The notes beneath the pieces were generated by a model, which worked only from the letters and a program-made list of their open reading frames with translations, was not told the origin of the DNA and made no database searches. From NCBI RefSeq assembly GCF_900130125.1, contig NZ_FQXY01000007.1:62001-126000 (forward strand): 64,000 nucleotides of DNA, read 5' to 3'. Of the stretch, positions 33,854 to 42,423 are shown piece after piece; the first letter of the stretch is position 1, and each line of letters starts with the position of its first letter. The DNA is from Bacteroides congonensis. GTDB lineage: Bacteria; Bacteroidota; Bacteroidia; Bacteroidales; Bacteroidaceae. A program made the translations under genes and the position numbers.

Positions 33854-35062
33854 TTATTTTTCCGGAATCACCTCATTCAGGCAGGCTATGGCATTGAGTG
33901 TACGCGGATAGCCGATATAGGGCAACAGTTGTGTGACAACAGTCAGTAACATATCTTTGTTATTCCCTACGTTGACATTTCCTTGTATGTGTCCTTTTAC
34001 TTGCGATTCACAGCCGCCTAAGGAAACTAAAATTGAGAACGTAACCAGTTCGCGTGTCTTCACATTCAGCCCACTACGTGTCTGGTAGTCTCCGAAGCAA
34101 TTGGCGGAGAGATAACGCTGGATATGCTTCTGATTCTCGGGAGCGTTCTTATGCATCTGTTCTATCCGTTCACCGAAAATAGATTTCTGTAACTCCAGCC
34201 CTTTGTCGAAACGGGTTTCGGATGATACAACCGATTGTCCCGCTAAGGGAAGGTGTGCGCCACGGGCAAGCAATATACCATTAGTAAGACCGATAAAATC
34301 TCTCACCTTAGCCATTCCTGCATAAGCTGCTGCCTGATAAAGGATTTCCTTCACTTCTATCGGGGTAATACCTTCATTTAGGGCGTTTTCGAGTGTGATA
34401 CGGTATTCAGCCTGTGCCTGCGAAGCAATATTGGACGCCAAGGTTACCATAAGGCGGGTTTTAGTATCCAAGTCACCATACTCCTGCACTTCTTTTGTAA
34501 AATTACTAAATATTCCGTCCAGCTCGGGGTCGGTAGCTTTTAGTCCGGTTGCCACGTTGTCTTTTGTAGCTTCGGCATATTGTTGGTCGCTCACACGTTC
34601 CAGCCATGTATTCTTGTTGGTCTGCGGATTACATTCGATAGCCAGATGCGAGAACCAGCTATCGGGGGCGGCACCGTGCCAATGTTCTACGTTCGGAGCG
34701 ATTTCAACCACATCACCAGGAAGCAAGCGGCGTGACGCTTTGCCACGTTCCTGATAATATCCTACGCCTCCTACGGTAATCAGGATTTGTCCGCCCGTAT
34801 GGCTGTGCCAGTTATTGCGGCAACCGGGTTCAAAAGTAACGTTGGACATGGGGACATTCAAGTCTTTGTTATTAGTCAACCGCGCCAACCAGGATTCTCC
34901 TGTGAAATATTGTTTGAATCCTACATTCTCCTCTCCTATCGGAAATGCGCTGATGTTTTGGGGTACTTCTTCTTTTTTCATATTCTGTGCATTTAATGAA
35001 TTATATCCGAAAAACGTTATTAATGCAACTACTAAAGTAACAATTAATCTCTTCATGTTCAT
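33854..35062 (-). CDS. Exported cupin / tandem carboxymuconolactone decarboxylase-like fusion protein
   Basis: A 402-residue protein with a signal peptide (cleavage after SLNAQ near residue 26), a cupin domain (about 50-150) with metal ligands in NWHSHTGGQILI and EHWHG, and two CMD/AhpD-like helical domains (about 180-275 and 300-395). CMD motifs include EALNEGITPIEVKEILYQAAAYAG-type and GGCESQVKGHIQGNVN. CMD proteins carry peroxidase or decarboxylase activity through a Cys-x2-Cys pair; here the classic CxxC is not evident, only single cysteines. A periplasmic fusion is unusual. No partner gene is obvious. Confidence 0.8.
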   Translation of the reverse strand: MNMKRLIVTLVVALITFFGYNSLNAQNMKKEEVPQNISAFPIGEENVGFKQYFTGESWLARLTNNKDLNVPMSNVTFEPGCRNNWHSHTGGQILITVGGVGYYQERGKASRRLLPGDVVEIAPNVEHWHGAAPDSWFSHLAIECNPQTNKNTWLERVSDQQYAEATKDNVATGLKATDPELDGIFSNFTKEVQEYGDLDTKTRLMVTLASNIASQAQAEYRITLENALNEGITPIEVKEILYQAAAYAGMAKVRDFIGLTNGILLARGAHLPLAGQSVVSSETRFDKGLELQKSIFGERIEQMHKNAPENQKHIQRYLSANCFGDYQTRSGLNVKTRELVTFSILVSLGGCESQVKGHIQGNVNVGNNKDMLLTVVTQLLPYIGYPRTLNAIACLNEVIPEK

Positions 35063-35133
35063 AGTCTATTATTCTTTTTATTCATACTCACGAAGAGTTC
35101 AAAAGAACTCTCAATAAATTGACAATTATTTTA

Positions 35134-36291
35134 TTATTTCAAAGCCCGCCTCAACCTGTTTAATCCTTCTATCAACTGCTGTCGCGGACAAGCGATGTTG
35201 ATGCGGATAAATCCTTCACCAGCCTCTCCGTACAAGCCGCCCTCGTTCACCCAAAGTTTTTCTTTCTCCAACAAGGTTTTCACTGTCTCATCCGATGACT
35301 GATTCAGTACTGAACAGTCCACCCAAACCAGATAAGTGCCTTCCAACATCGACACTGGAAATTCAGGAAGACATTCTGCGAAGTATGCCCTCAAATAATT
35401 GTAATTGGCGAACAAGTATTGTTTCAGCTCTTCCAACCATTCCTCACTGTCGTTATAGGCTGCCATTAACGCTTCCACCCCGAATGGGTTCACATCACAA
35501 ACCTCATTGACATTGATTGCTTTATCTATTTTCATCCGTATATCCGTATCGGCAGAAATGATATTGGCAATCTGAAGCCCTGCCAGGTTAAAGGCTTTAC
35601 TGGGCGAGGTGCAAGTGACGGAGTGCATCAAGAATTCTTGTGAGATAGAAGCAAAGGGGATATAGGTGTGTCCCGGAAAGACAAGTTCGCAGTGGATTTC
35701 ATCTGCTATTACCCACACATTATTTCGGATACAGATGTCACCGATACGGGTAAGTTCCTGTTTTGTCCATACCCTTCCGGCAGGATTGTGCGGATTGCAT
35801 AACAATAGAACCTTTACGCTTGGGTCGGCAGCTTTTTGTTCCAAATCCGCAAAATCTATCTGATAGGTTCCATTTCTATAAATCAGCGGATTGGCAATCA
35901 TTCCGCATCCGTTATTGCGGATAGAGGAGAAAAAGCAGTTATATACGGGTGTCTGCACCATTACTTTATCTCCGGGGACTGTCAGTGCCTTAATGACAGC
36001 AGACAATGCCGGTACTACTCCCGTGGTATAAATAATCCATCCTTTTTCTATCTGCCAGTCATGCCGCCTTGCAAACCAGTTTGTCACCGCCGCGTAGTAT
36101 GCATCCGGTACACGGACATATCCGAAGATACCATGCTCCGCCCGTTTCCTCAACGCTTCCACAACAGGGGGAGCCGTACGGAAATCCATATCGGCCACCC
36201 ACATCGGCAATATACCTGCATCTCCGGCAGAATCCCATTTATAGGAGTTCGTACCTCGGCGTGGAATTATTTCATCGAAGTTGTACTTCAT
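35134..36291 (-). CDS. MalY/PatB family aminotransferase (cystathionine beta-lyase-like)
   Basis: A 385-residue fold-type I PLP enzyme. It has the MalY/PatB start (RRGTNSYKWD, LPMWVADMDF), the PLP region CNPHNPAGRVW and VIADEIHCELV, and the Schiff-base lysine in TSPSKAFNLAGLQ. Members cleave cystathionine or cysteine to pyruvate, ammonia and a thiol. It lies 3 bases downstream of the DUF3737 gene on the same strand, a pairing that suggests co-expression. Confidence 0.9.
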   Translation of the reverse strand: MKYNFDEIIPRRGTNSYKWDSAGDAGILPMWVADMDFRTAPPVVEALRKRAEHGIFGYVRVPDAYYAAVTNWFARRHDWQIEKGWIIYTTGVVPALSAVIKALTVPGDKVMVQTPVYNCFFSSIRNNGCGMIANPLIYRNGTYQIDFADLEQKAADPSVKVLLLCNPHNPAGRVWTKQELTRIGDICIRNNVWVIADEIHCELVFPGHTYIPFASISQEFLMHSVTCTSPSKAFNLAGLQIANIISADTDIRMKIDKAINVNEVCDVNPFGVEALMAAYNDSEEWLEELKQYLFANYNYLRAYFAECLPEFPVSMLEGTYLVWVDCSVLNQSSDETVKTLLEKEKLWVNEGGLYGEAGEGFIRINIACPRQQLIEGLNRLRRALK

Positions 36292-36294
36292 ATT

Positions 36295-37158
36295 TCAATC
36301 AAAACAAGTCAGTTCGTCCCAAAGTTTCAATTCACAATTTCCCGGTGCTTTGAGATTCTCGTCCAGGATGATTGTCCCGAAACTTTCGGCAATAATGCTC
36401 CCCGTACGGGGATTCTTCACGCTGTGAACCGGACTCTTAATCGTTGCTTTCACACTACTGTGTTCGAAAGCGAGGTCAGCGTCATCTGCCATTGTACAGT
36501 TTTCCATGACCAGGTCATGCGCATAGCAAAGTGGCTGTGTGCCCGAAATCCTGCAATTCACCAGACGTAAGTTTTTAGAATGCCAGCCTAGATATTCCCC
36601 ATTCAGTTCGGAATCATAGACAGTTACATTCTCCGTATTCCAGAATGCATCTTTGGAGTTGATAACCGCATTACGGATTTCCACGTTCTTACAGTACTGG
36701 AATGAATAGTTTCCGTTTTGGGCGTAGTTTTGGATATTGATATTCTCGCTATGTATGAACAGATAATCCGCCTTGTCTATCTGCACGTTCTTCAAGTCTA
36801 TATTACGACAATACCAAAATGTTTCCAAAGCGTTGAGCAACTGTACATTTTCGAGTTTTATCCCGTTCATTTCGCGAAACATCTTCGGGGCTTCCACCAA
36901 GGTATCCGCCATTTGCAGACTTTGGGAATACCATAGTGCAGCACGGGCGCCTTCTGTAAAGAGACAGTTCTTCACTATAAATCCATTGGTATGCCAAAAG
37001 GGATATTTTCCTTCAAAGCGACAGTTGATTGCTATAATGTTACTACATTCTTTCAGTGCGGATTCACCGGCGTGAATCGTTACATCTTCCAGTTGAAGGT
37101 CGTGGGTTGCAAACAGAGGACGTTCGCCTCCGTATTCTTGATTTCTTATTTGTTCCAT
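36295..37158 (-). CDS. DUF3737 family right-handed beta-helix-like protein
   Basis: A 287-residue cytoplasmic protein of DUF3737. It is a chain of short repeats alternating F/W/Y and Asn (WHTNGFIVKNCLFTEGARA, FWYCRNIDLKNVQIDKA, FQYCKNVEIRNAVINSKDA), a pattern of a parallel beta-helix. Function unknown. It is translated immediately before the MalY-like enzyme (3-base gap), so the two likely act together. Confidence 0.85.
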   Translation of the reverse strand: MEQIRNQEYGGERPLFATHDLQLEDVTIHAGESALKECSNIIAINCRFEGKYPFWHTNGFIVKNCLFTEGARAALWYSQSLQMADTLVEAPKMFREMNGIKLENVQLLNALETFWYCRNIDLKNVQIDKADYLFIHSENINIQNYAQNGNYSFQYCKNVEIRNAVINSKDAFWNTENVTVYDSELNGEYLGWHSKNLRLVNCRISGTQPLCYAHDLVMENCTMADDADLAFEHSSVKATIKSPVHSVKNPRTGSIIAESFGTIILDENLKAPGNCELKLWDELTCFD

Positions 37159-37213
37159 TAGTTTATTTTTTAGTCTGTTATTTCAAAAGTCACATTTACA
37201 TTTCCTGTTATCA

Positions 37214-37356
37214 CTATTTCTTCAGATATTCCTTGAAGAAAGATTCCAGCTTGCCAAATCACTTTCATAAAAGTTGTCCGCATCTGTCTGTGCAGAAGAA
37301 AAACTAGTTCCGAGCATCATAATAAATACAGTCGTTAATAATAAGATCCGTTTCAT
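37214..37356 (-). pseudogene. Collapsed alpha/beta hydrolase (internal deletion)
   Basis: The minus strand starts with an intact signal peptide (MKRILLLTTVFIMMLGTSF, then SSAQTDADNFYESD) and then passes, out of frame, into KLESFFKEYLKK and a stop at 37214. The latter is the family C-terminus, as in KLEAFFKSNLK of the hydrolase at 50996. About 250-300 internal codons are gone and the junction (near 37250) breaks the frame. The gene faces a truncated AraC gene, as an intact regulator-target pair would. Confidence 0.7.
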
Positions 37357-37541
37357 ATCTCTTGTTTTTAATAATTAAAGAATTGATTGTCTACTTTCTA
37401 CACTGCAAAATTACGGTGAAATTAAGAGATTGTTTGTAGATGAATTACTGACATTATTACCCGAATTACAGATTCGTCATTTCCCCTCTATGAAGATAAA
37501 TTTTTTATGCGTATCTTCTTACGGTTCAAATAAAAACAACT

Positions 37542-37700
37542 ATGGAGAAAGTTATAAAATTAGAGAATGTAGACCCATATAACAACTTATACGGACGTGA
37601 GACATTGCATCCGCTAGTCAGTATCGTTGAGCTGACCAAAGCGACTAAATCTGTTAACCATATCCAAATGAATTATGGTCTTTACGCACTTTTCTTGAAA
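37542..37700 (+). pseudogene. Truncated AraC family regulator (N-terminal fragment)
   Basis: The frame opens with MEKVIKLENVDPYNNLYGRE and THPLVSIVELTKATK-like sequence, typical of the sensor domain of Bacteroides AraC regulators, up to about YALFLKE. After that the homology ends; the frame continues only because it crosses the 3' end of the convergent methyltransferase gene. The helix-turn-helix part is missing. The upstream gap 37360-37541 has the usual divergent-promoter spacing to the collapsed hydrolase. Confidence 0.65.
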
Positions 37701-37766
37701 GAAACCAGATTTTTACATAAAAGAGAAAATATTGAAGCCAGACTCAACAGAGCCTCAATATCCGAA

Positions 37767-38522
37767 CTAGCATTGGCAAACAAATATCTGCTTTGCCGAA
37801 TTATCATTAAATGTTTCTTCTTCAAATCCACCATACTTATGAAGAATATGAAAACCACTCCATTCCAAATATGAATCTAACTCTTGAGGGAAGAACATTC
37901 TCATATCCAGATTTTGAATAGAATCGAACTCACCATTGATAAAATAATGCCATTCGATACGGTTTATCTGAGTTTTATTTTCATATCTCATGGTCTGCTT
38001 TATCAAGACTTCCCTGCCATCACCAGTTGTATATGCAGCAATTTCTTTCTGTTCCTTTTCACCTTCAACTATATATTGGATATTCGGATTAAAACAATCA
38101 AACAGAAATAAGCCGTTGTCTTTGAGATGACTCTTAACTATATTAAATACCTTAAATAAATCTTCATTCTTATATAAATGATGAATCGAATTAAATGGAA
38201 TAAAGATAAAGTCGTATTTTTCCGGCAAATTCAAAGTTCTGATGTCTGCCTCTATAAAACTTATTTCTAATCCTGCTTCAGAAGCTTTACTCTTTGCCTG
38301 GGCAAGCATTGAAGGGGTATAATCAATTCCAGCAATATTGTATCCTTCCTTTGCAATGGGAAGAGTAAGCCTGCCTGTACCACAACAAAGTTCAAGTATC
38401 CGTGTATCCCTGTTTTCCGGCAGCCATCGCTTATAAAAGTACAAATCATCCAGGTTGGTATTCATTGCATCATAAATATTGGCATCATAAATTAAATCGC
38501 CCACTTTATAATCACTATTCAT
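37767..38522 (-). CDS. Class I SAM-dependent methyltransferase
   Basis: A 251-residue methyltransferase with motif I ILELCCGTGRL, motif II GIDYTPSML, motif III EADIRTL and motif post-I/IV FIFIPFNSIHHLY. The C-terminal part with QTMRYENKTQINRIEWHYFI matches the small-molecule methyltransferases that methylate a diffusible substrate. The substrate is not visible. Convergent with the truncated AraC gene and separated by 180 bases from the divergent DXS-like gene. Confidence 0.85.
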   Translation of the reverse strand: MNSDYKVGDLIYDANIYDAMNTNLDDLYFYKRWLPENRDTRILELCCGTGRLTLPIAKEGYNIAGIDYTPSMLAQAKSKASEAGLEISFIEADIRTLNLPEKYDFIFIPFNSIHHLYKNEDLFKVFNIVKSHLKDNGLFLFDCFNPNIQYIVEGEKEQKEIAAYTTGDGREVLIKQTMRYENKTQINRIEWHYFINGEFDSIQNLDMRMFFPQELDSYLEWSGFHILHKYGGFEEETFNDNSAKQIFVCQC

Positions 38523-38648
38523 TATATGTTGTCCTCCAATATATATTATCTACTATTTTTATGTTTATTGTCAGTCCTATTTTCCAAGGTCGGTAATATA
38601 GGTAAAATAATCCGTAATCTGTATACAAACCGAATTTAAAATCAGCAG

Positions 38649-38656
38649 TATCTTTG
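38649..38656 (+). promoter_or_regulatory. -7 box of the DXS-like gene
   Basis: TATCTTTG matches TAnnTTTG, 46 bases upstream of the chosen ATG at 38703. No clear -33 element was seen at the right distance. Confidence 0.5.
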
Positions 38657-38702
38657 CAGTGTGATAAAGATAATAGGTATAAACGTAAAAAAACAAATTG
38701 AT

Positions 38703-40460
38703 ATGTATTTAGAAAATATTTACTCTCCCGCAGATGTAAAGAAGTTATCGTTTAATGAACTCAATAATTTAAGTAATGAAATCCGTGTATCACTCCTTCA
38801 AAAGTTGAGTGAACACGGCGGGCATTTCGGGCCTAATTTCGGAATGGTGGAAGCGACTATCGCTTTACATTATGTATTTAATTCACCGGAAGACAAAATT
38901 GTATTTGATGTATCTCATCAGAGTTATGTGCATAAGATGCTGACCGGACGGAAAGATGCTTTCCTCTATCCGGCCGAGTATGACAATGTGTCCGGTTATT
39001 CCGAGCCACAGGAAAGTGAGCATGACTTCTTTATTATCGGTCATACCTCCACTTCCGTCAGTCTGGCCAGCGGGTTAGCGAAAGGACGCGACCTGACCGG
39101 TGGCAATGAAAATATTATAGCTGTGATAGGTGACGGTTCTTTAAGTGGCGGCGAGGCGTTCGAAGGATTGGACTATGTGGCGGAGCTTGGTACAAACCTG
39201 ATTATTATTGTCAATGATAATCAGATGTCTATTGCAGAGAATCATGGTGGGCTGTATAAGAATCTAAAGGAACTGCGCGACAGCAACGGGCAATGTGAGT
39301 GCAATTTCTTCAAGGCTATGGGACTGGATTATATGTATGTGAACGACGGAAACAATGTGGAAGCATTGATTGAGGCTTTCTCCAAAGTGAAAGATATCCA
39401 GCATCCGATAGTAGTGCACATTAATACCCTGAAAGGCAAAGGCTACGCACGTGCCGAACAAAATAAGGAGACTTACCACTGGCGTGTTCCTTTCAATATA
39501 GAAACCGGAGAAGCGAAAATCAATGACGAGGGAGATGATTACAGTGAAGTAACCGCCCAATACCTGCTGAAGAAGATGAAAGAGGACTCTCGTGTGGTGA
39601 CAATCACCTCGGGTACTCCTGCGGTTCTCGGATTTACACCCGACCGCCGTCAAGAAGCAGGAAAGCAGTTTGTAGATGTCGGCATTGCCGAAGAACATGC
39701 GGTAGCACTTGCTTCGGGCATCGCCAAGGCGGGCGGAAAGCCGGTCTATGGAGTGTATAGTACATTTATCCAACGTTCCTACGACCAACTTTCGCAAGAC
39801 CTTTGTATTAATAATAATCCGGCTGTCTTACTGGTATTTTGGGGTACATTGTCCGGCATGAATGATGTGACGCATCTCTGCTTCTTCGATATTCCGCTTA
39901 TCAGCAATATCCCTAATATGGTCTATTTGGCGCCGACCTGCAAGGAAGAATATCTTGCGATGCTTGAATGGAGCATCAGTCAGAATGAGCATCCGGTTGC
40001 TATCCGCGTGCCGGCAACAGATGTGATAAGTTGCGGTGAACCTGTTGAATCCGATTATAATGTTCTGAATCGTTATAAGATTACCCATCGTGGGTCGAAA
40101 GTAGCCATTGTAGCTTTGGGATCTTTCTATGGATTGGGACAGTCGGTTCTGTCATTACTGAAAGAAAAAACGGGTATTGATGCAACGTTGATTAATCCTC
40201 GTTATATCACAGGGGTAGACACTGAACTTATGAACGAGCTGAAAGCCGACCATCAATTAGTGATTACACTGGAAGATGGCGTACTGGATGGTGGTTTCGG
40301 TGAAAAGATTGCCCGGTATTATGGAGCCAGTGATATGAAAGTGATAAATTACGGAGCTAAGAAAGAATTCGTAGACCGCTTTGATATACAGGAGTTGCTT
40401 CGTGCCAATCATCTTACAGATGAGCAGATTGTGGAAGATATAAAGACGGTTCTCGGTTAA
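38703..40460 (+). CDS. 1-deoxy-D-xylulose-5-phosphate synthase-like transketolase
   Basis: A 585-residue thiamine diphosphate enzyme. It has the TPP block GDGSLSGGEAFEGLDY with the following VNDNQMSI, the N-terminal GGHFGPNFGMVEATIALHY, and in the pyrimidine domain GIAEEHAVALASG. The order of domains is that of DXS, which makes DXP from pyruvate and glyceraldehyde-3-phosphate for isoprenoids, thiamine and pyridoxal. It is shorter than typical DXS (620-650) and divergent (for example GGHFGPN where DXS has GGHLGAS), so it may be a paralogue with other substrates. Upstream ATG at 38661 is less likely. Confidence 0.8.
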   Translation: MYLENIYSPADVKKLSFNELNNLSNEIRVSLLQKLSEHGGHFGPNFGMVEATIALHYVFNSPEDKIVFDVSHQSYVHKMLTGRKDAFLYPAEYDNVSGYSEPQESEHDFFIIGHTSTSVSLASGLAKGRDLTGGNENIIAVIGDGSLSGGEAFEGLDYVAELGTNLIIIVNDNQMSIAENHGGLYKNLKELRDSNGQCECNFFKAMGLDYMYVNDGNNVEALIEAFSKVKDIQHPIVVHINTLKGKGYARAEQNKETYHWRVPFNIETGEAKINDEGDDYSEVTAQYLLKKMKEDSRVVTITSGTPAVLGFTPDRRQEAGKQFVDVGIAEEHAVALASGIAKAGGKPVYGVYSTFIQRSYDQLSQDLCINNNPAVLLVFWGTLSGMNDVTHLCFFDIPLISNIPNMVYLAPTCKEEYLAMLEWSISQNEHPVAIRVPATDVISCGEPVESDYNVLNRYKITHRGSKVAIVALGSFYGLGQSVLSLLKEKTGIDATLINPRYITGVDTELMNELKADHQLVITLEDGVLDGGFGEKIARYYGASDMKVINYGAKKEFVDRFDIQELLRANHLTDEQIVEDIKTVLG

Positions 40461-40567
40461 GATTAAAGTTAAGATTAAAGTCAAGATTAGAATCAAACCC
40501 GCTCATTATATATGCAGGTCGATGCACATTGTCCGTTACGGCAATTGCATCGACCTATTTCCTTTCT

Positions 40568-41239
40568 TTATTTCAAAACAGGCAATAATTTATGAAGTGT
40601 CTTTCTCGTCATTATCTTCTGATTCAGAAAGCTGACGATATAGCCTGTTATACAAGCAGCGATAAGAGAGCCTTCACGTACTCCTTGAACACCTTGAGTT
40701 AACAGGAGCGATAGTATAACTGCCAAAGTAACCAAAGTCACATCAAAATACACCTTAAACTTCCCGAACTCTTTATTATAACGACGGGATGCATATTTTA
40801 CGAATGCTTCCGCGCTCATCATAGCCACCTTCGGTTTGAGTTCAAGAACCACCCCGATAGACTGTACCAAACACCCTGTTAGTAATAAAGCTATTGACAT
40901 TCCATAGTTGGTAGGACGCAGTTCACTTGTCATCATCATATTGAAATCAATGAATGTCGAAAATAGAAAAGAGAAAGGCATCTGAAGAAGAATTTCAATA
41001 ATATCCTGCCGGGTTTTATTCTTTCGGATTAACCAGAACTGTCCCAAGATAAGTATCATATTGATAATAAAAGTACAAGTACCCAATGATAAAGGACTAT
41101 TCAGGCTCAACACATAGTTGATACTGGATATAGGAGTCGTGCCCAATGCGGAACGTATAATCAGAACAATACCGGCCGCTAAAAAATATAGCCCGATAGC
41201 AAACACCGAATACCTCTTAAAAACATCTTTCATTTTCAT
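40568..41239 (-). CDS. YczE/DUF6198 family membrane protein
   Basis: A 223-residue protein with five hydrophobic helices, matching the YczE/YyaS (DUF6198) family: FAIGLYFLAAGIVLIIRSALGTTPISS at the start, an internal region AMMSAEAFVKYASRRY, and LIAACITGYIVSFLNQK near the end. Role unknown; family genes often neighbour regulators. It diverges from the AraC gene with 155 bases between start codons and may be its target. Confidence 0.8.
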   Translation of the reverse strand: MKMKDVFKRYSVFAIGLYFLAAGIVLIIRSALGTTPISSINYVLSLNSPLSLGTCTFIINMILILGQFWLIRKNKTRQDIIEILLQMPFSFLFSTFIDFNMMMTSELRPTNYGMSIALLLTGCLVQSIGVVLELKPKVAMMSAEAFVKYASRRYNKEFGKFKVYFDVTLVTLAVILSLLLTQGVQGVREGSLIAACITGYIVSFLNQKIMTRKTLHKLLPVLK

Positions 41240-41394
41240 ATCTTTTTATAATCTCCTTATCTTGATTCTTTCATATATTGGAAAGAATATGCAAAGTTCC
41301 CGTTTTTTTGAAGAAAATAGATTATCTAATTCCATACAGTTTTTGTCATATCCGAAACAAATCGTATTTTTACGTCTTGAAAAAGAAGGTATAA

Positions 41395-42294
41395 ATGGTA
41401 AAATCCCGCATATTCGACAATACACAGCTATTAAAGGAGCATCCTGAAATTCCTCATTATAAAGAGGAAGTAGTCTGCTTTCAGAGTGAATATAAAGACA
41501 GAAGTTATCCTGATAACGAACGTTATTTCAATCGGGAACTGTATATGATATTCGTTCTTGAAGGCCGTTCGGAGATTTTGCTGAATGGGGAGTTTATTGC
41601 GATAGAGCCGAATATGTTGCTTATTCATGGAGCAAATTATCTCACGGAGCATCTTTATTCGAGTCGGGATATTAAGTTTATCACTCTCTCCATCTCCGAA
41701 TCCATGCGGACGGACGATTCTTATCTGACTCAAATAACGGCTACGCTACTGGCAACGATGAGACAGAACAAGCAATATACGATACAACTAACGGAATATG
41801 AAGCCGGAATCATCCATAAGGAACTGGAAGTTCTGATGCACCTGATGAATATCAAACATCATTTCCTTTTCCGGCGGATACAGGCGGCGTGCAATGCCCT
41901 ATTTCTGGATATAGCTGATTTTCTTTCCCGAAAGACAATTATCAAAAAAGAAGTCGGCCGCAAAGACCACGTCTTGCAAGAGTTTCATGCCCTTGTTACC
42001 CTTAATTTCAGAGAAGAACATTTTGTGAGTTTTTATGCGGACAAACTGGCTATCAGCGAACAATACTTGGCACGAATAGTACGTACAGGGACAGGTAAAA
42101 CCATCAATAGTATCATCACAGAATTACTGGTAATGGAAGCACGTACGTTATTAAATTCGACAAAATCAACAATTGGCGAAATTGCTTCCAAACTATGTTT
42201 TAGTGATGCCGCCAGTTTTTGCAAATTCTTCAAAAGGAATACAGGGCAGACCCCATTGAATTACAGGAATGAATGTTACAAAGAAAAACTATAA
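41395..42294 (+). CDS. AraC family transcriptional regulator
   Basis: A 299-residue regulator: N-terminal cupin-like sensor (about 30-110, YMIFVLEGRSEILLNGEF) and C-terminal HTH pair (about 200-297) with FYADKLAISEQYLARIVRTGTGKTI and IASKLCFSDAASFCKFFKRNTGQTPLNYR. Divergent from the YczE-like gene. A perfect 15-bp hairpin follows its stop. Confidence 0.92.
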   Translation: MVKSRIFDNTQLLKEHPEIPHYKEEVVCFQSEYKDRSYPDNERYFNRELYMIFVLEGRSEILLNGEFIAIEPNMLLIHGANYLTEHLYSSRDIKFITLSISESMRTDDSYLTQITATLLATMRQNKQYTIQLTEYEAGIIHKELEVLMHLMNIKHHFLFRRIQAACNALFLDIADFLSRKTIIKKEVGRKDHVLQEFHALVTLNFREEHFVSFYADKLAISEQYLARIVRTGTGKTINSIITELLVMEARTLLNSTKSTIGEIASKLCFSDAASFCKFFKRNTGQTPLNYRNECYKEKL

Positions 42295-42356
42295 ATATTA
42301 TCGCGGATAAAGGGTCGAACGGACAAAAAAGCAGGAAAATGATTCCTTTTAAATAA

Positions 42357-42415
42357 ATGAAACTGTATTAAAGCAAAGTATCAGTTACTTGTCCTTAATA
42401 CAGTTTCATTTTATA
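42357..42415. terminator. Terminator hairpin between the AraC and tricorn protease genes
   Basis: ATGAAACTGTATTAA (42357-42371) pairs perfectly with TTAATACAGTTTCAT (42395-42409) around 23 bases, followed on the plus strand by TTTATATA. It lies between two convergent genes and can serve both. Confidence 0.75.
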
Positions 42416-42423
42416 TATCAGGC

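Noticed and set aside
37542..37874. 110-residue intact small protein
   Set aside because: Only the first 50 or so residues match AraC regulators; the rest crosses the convergent methyltransferase gene and has no family likeness, so it is treated as a truncated regulator.
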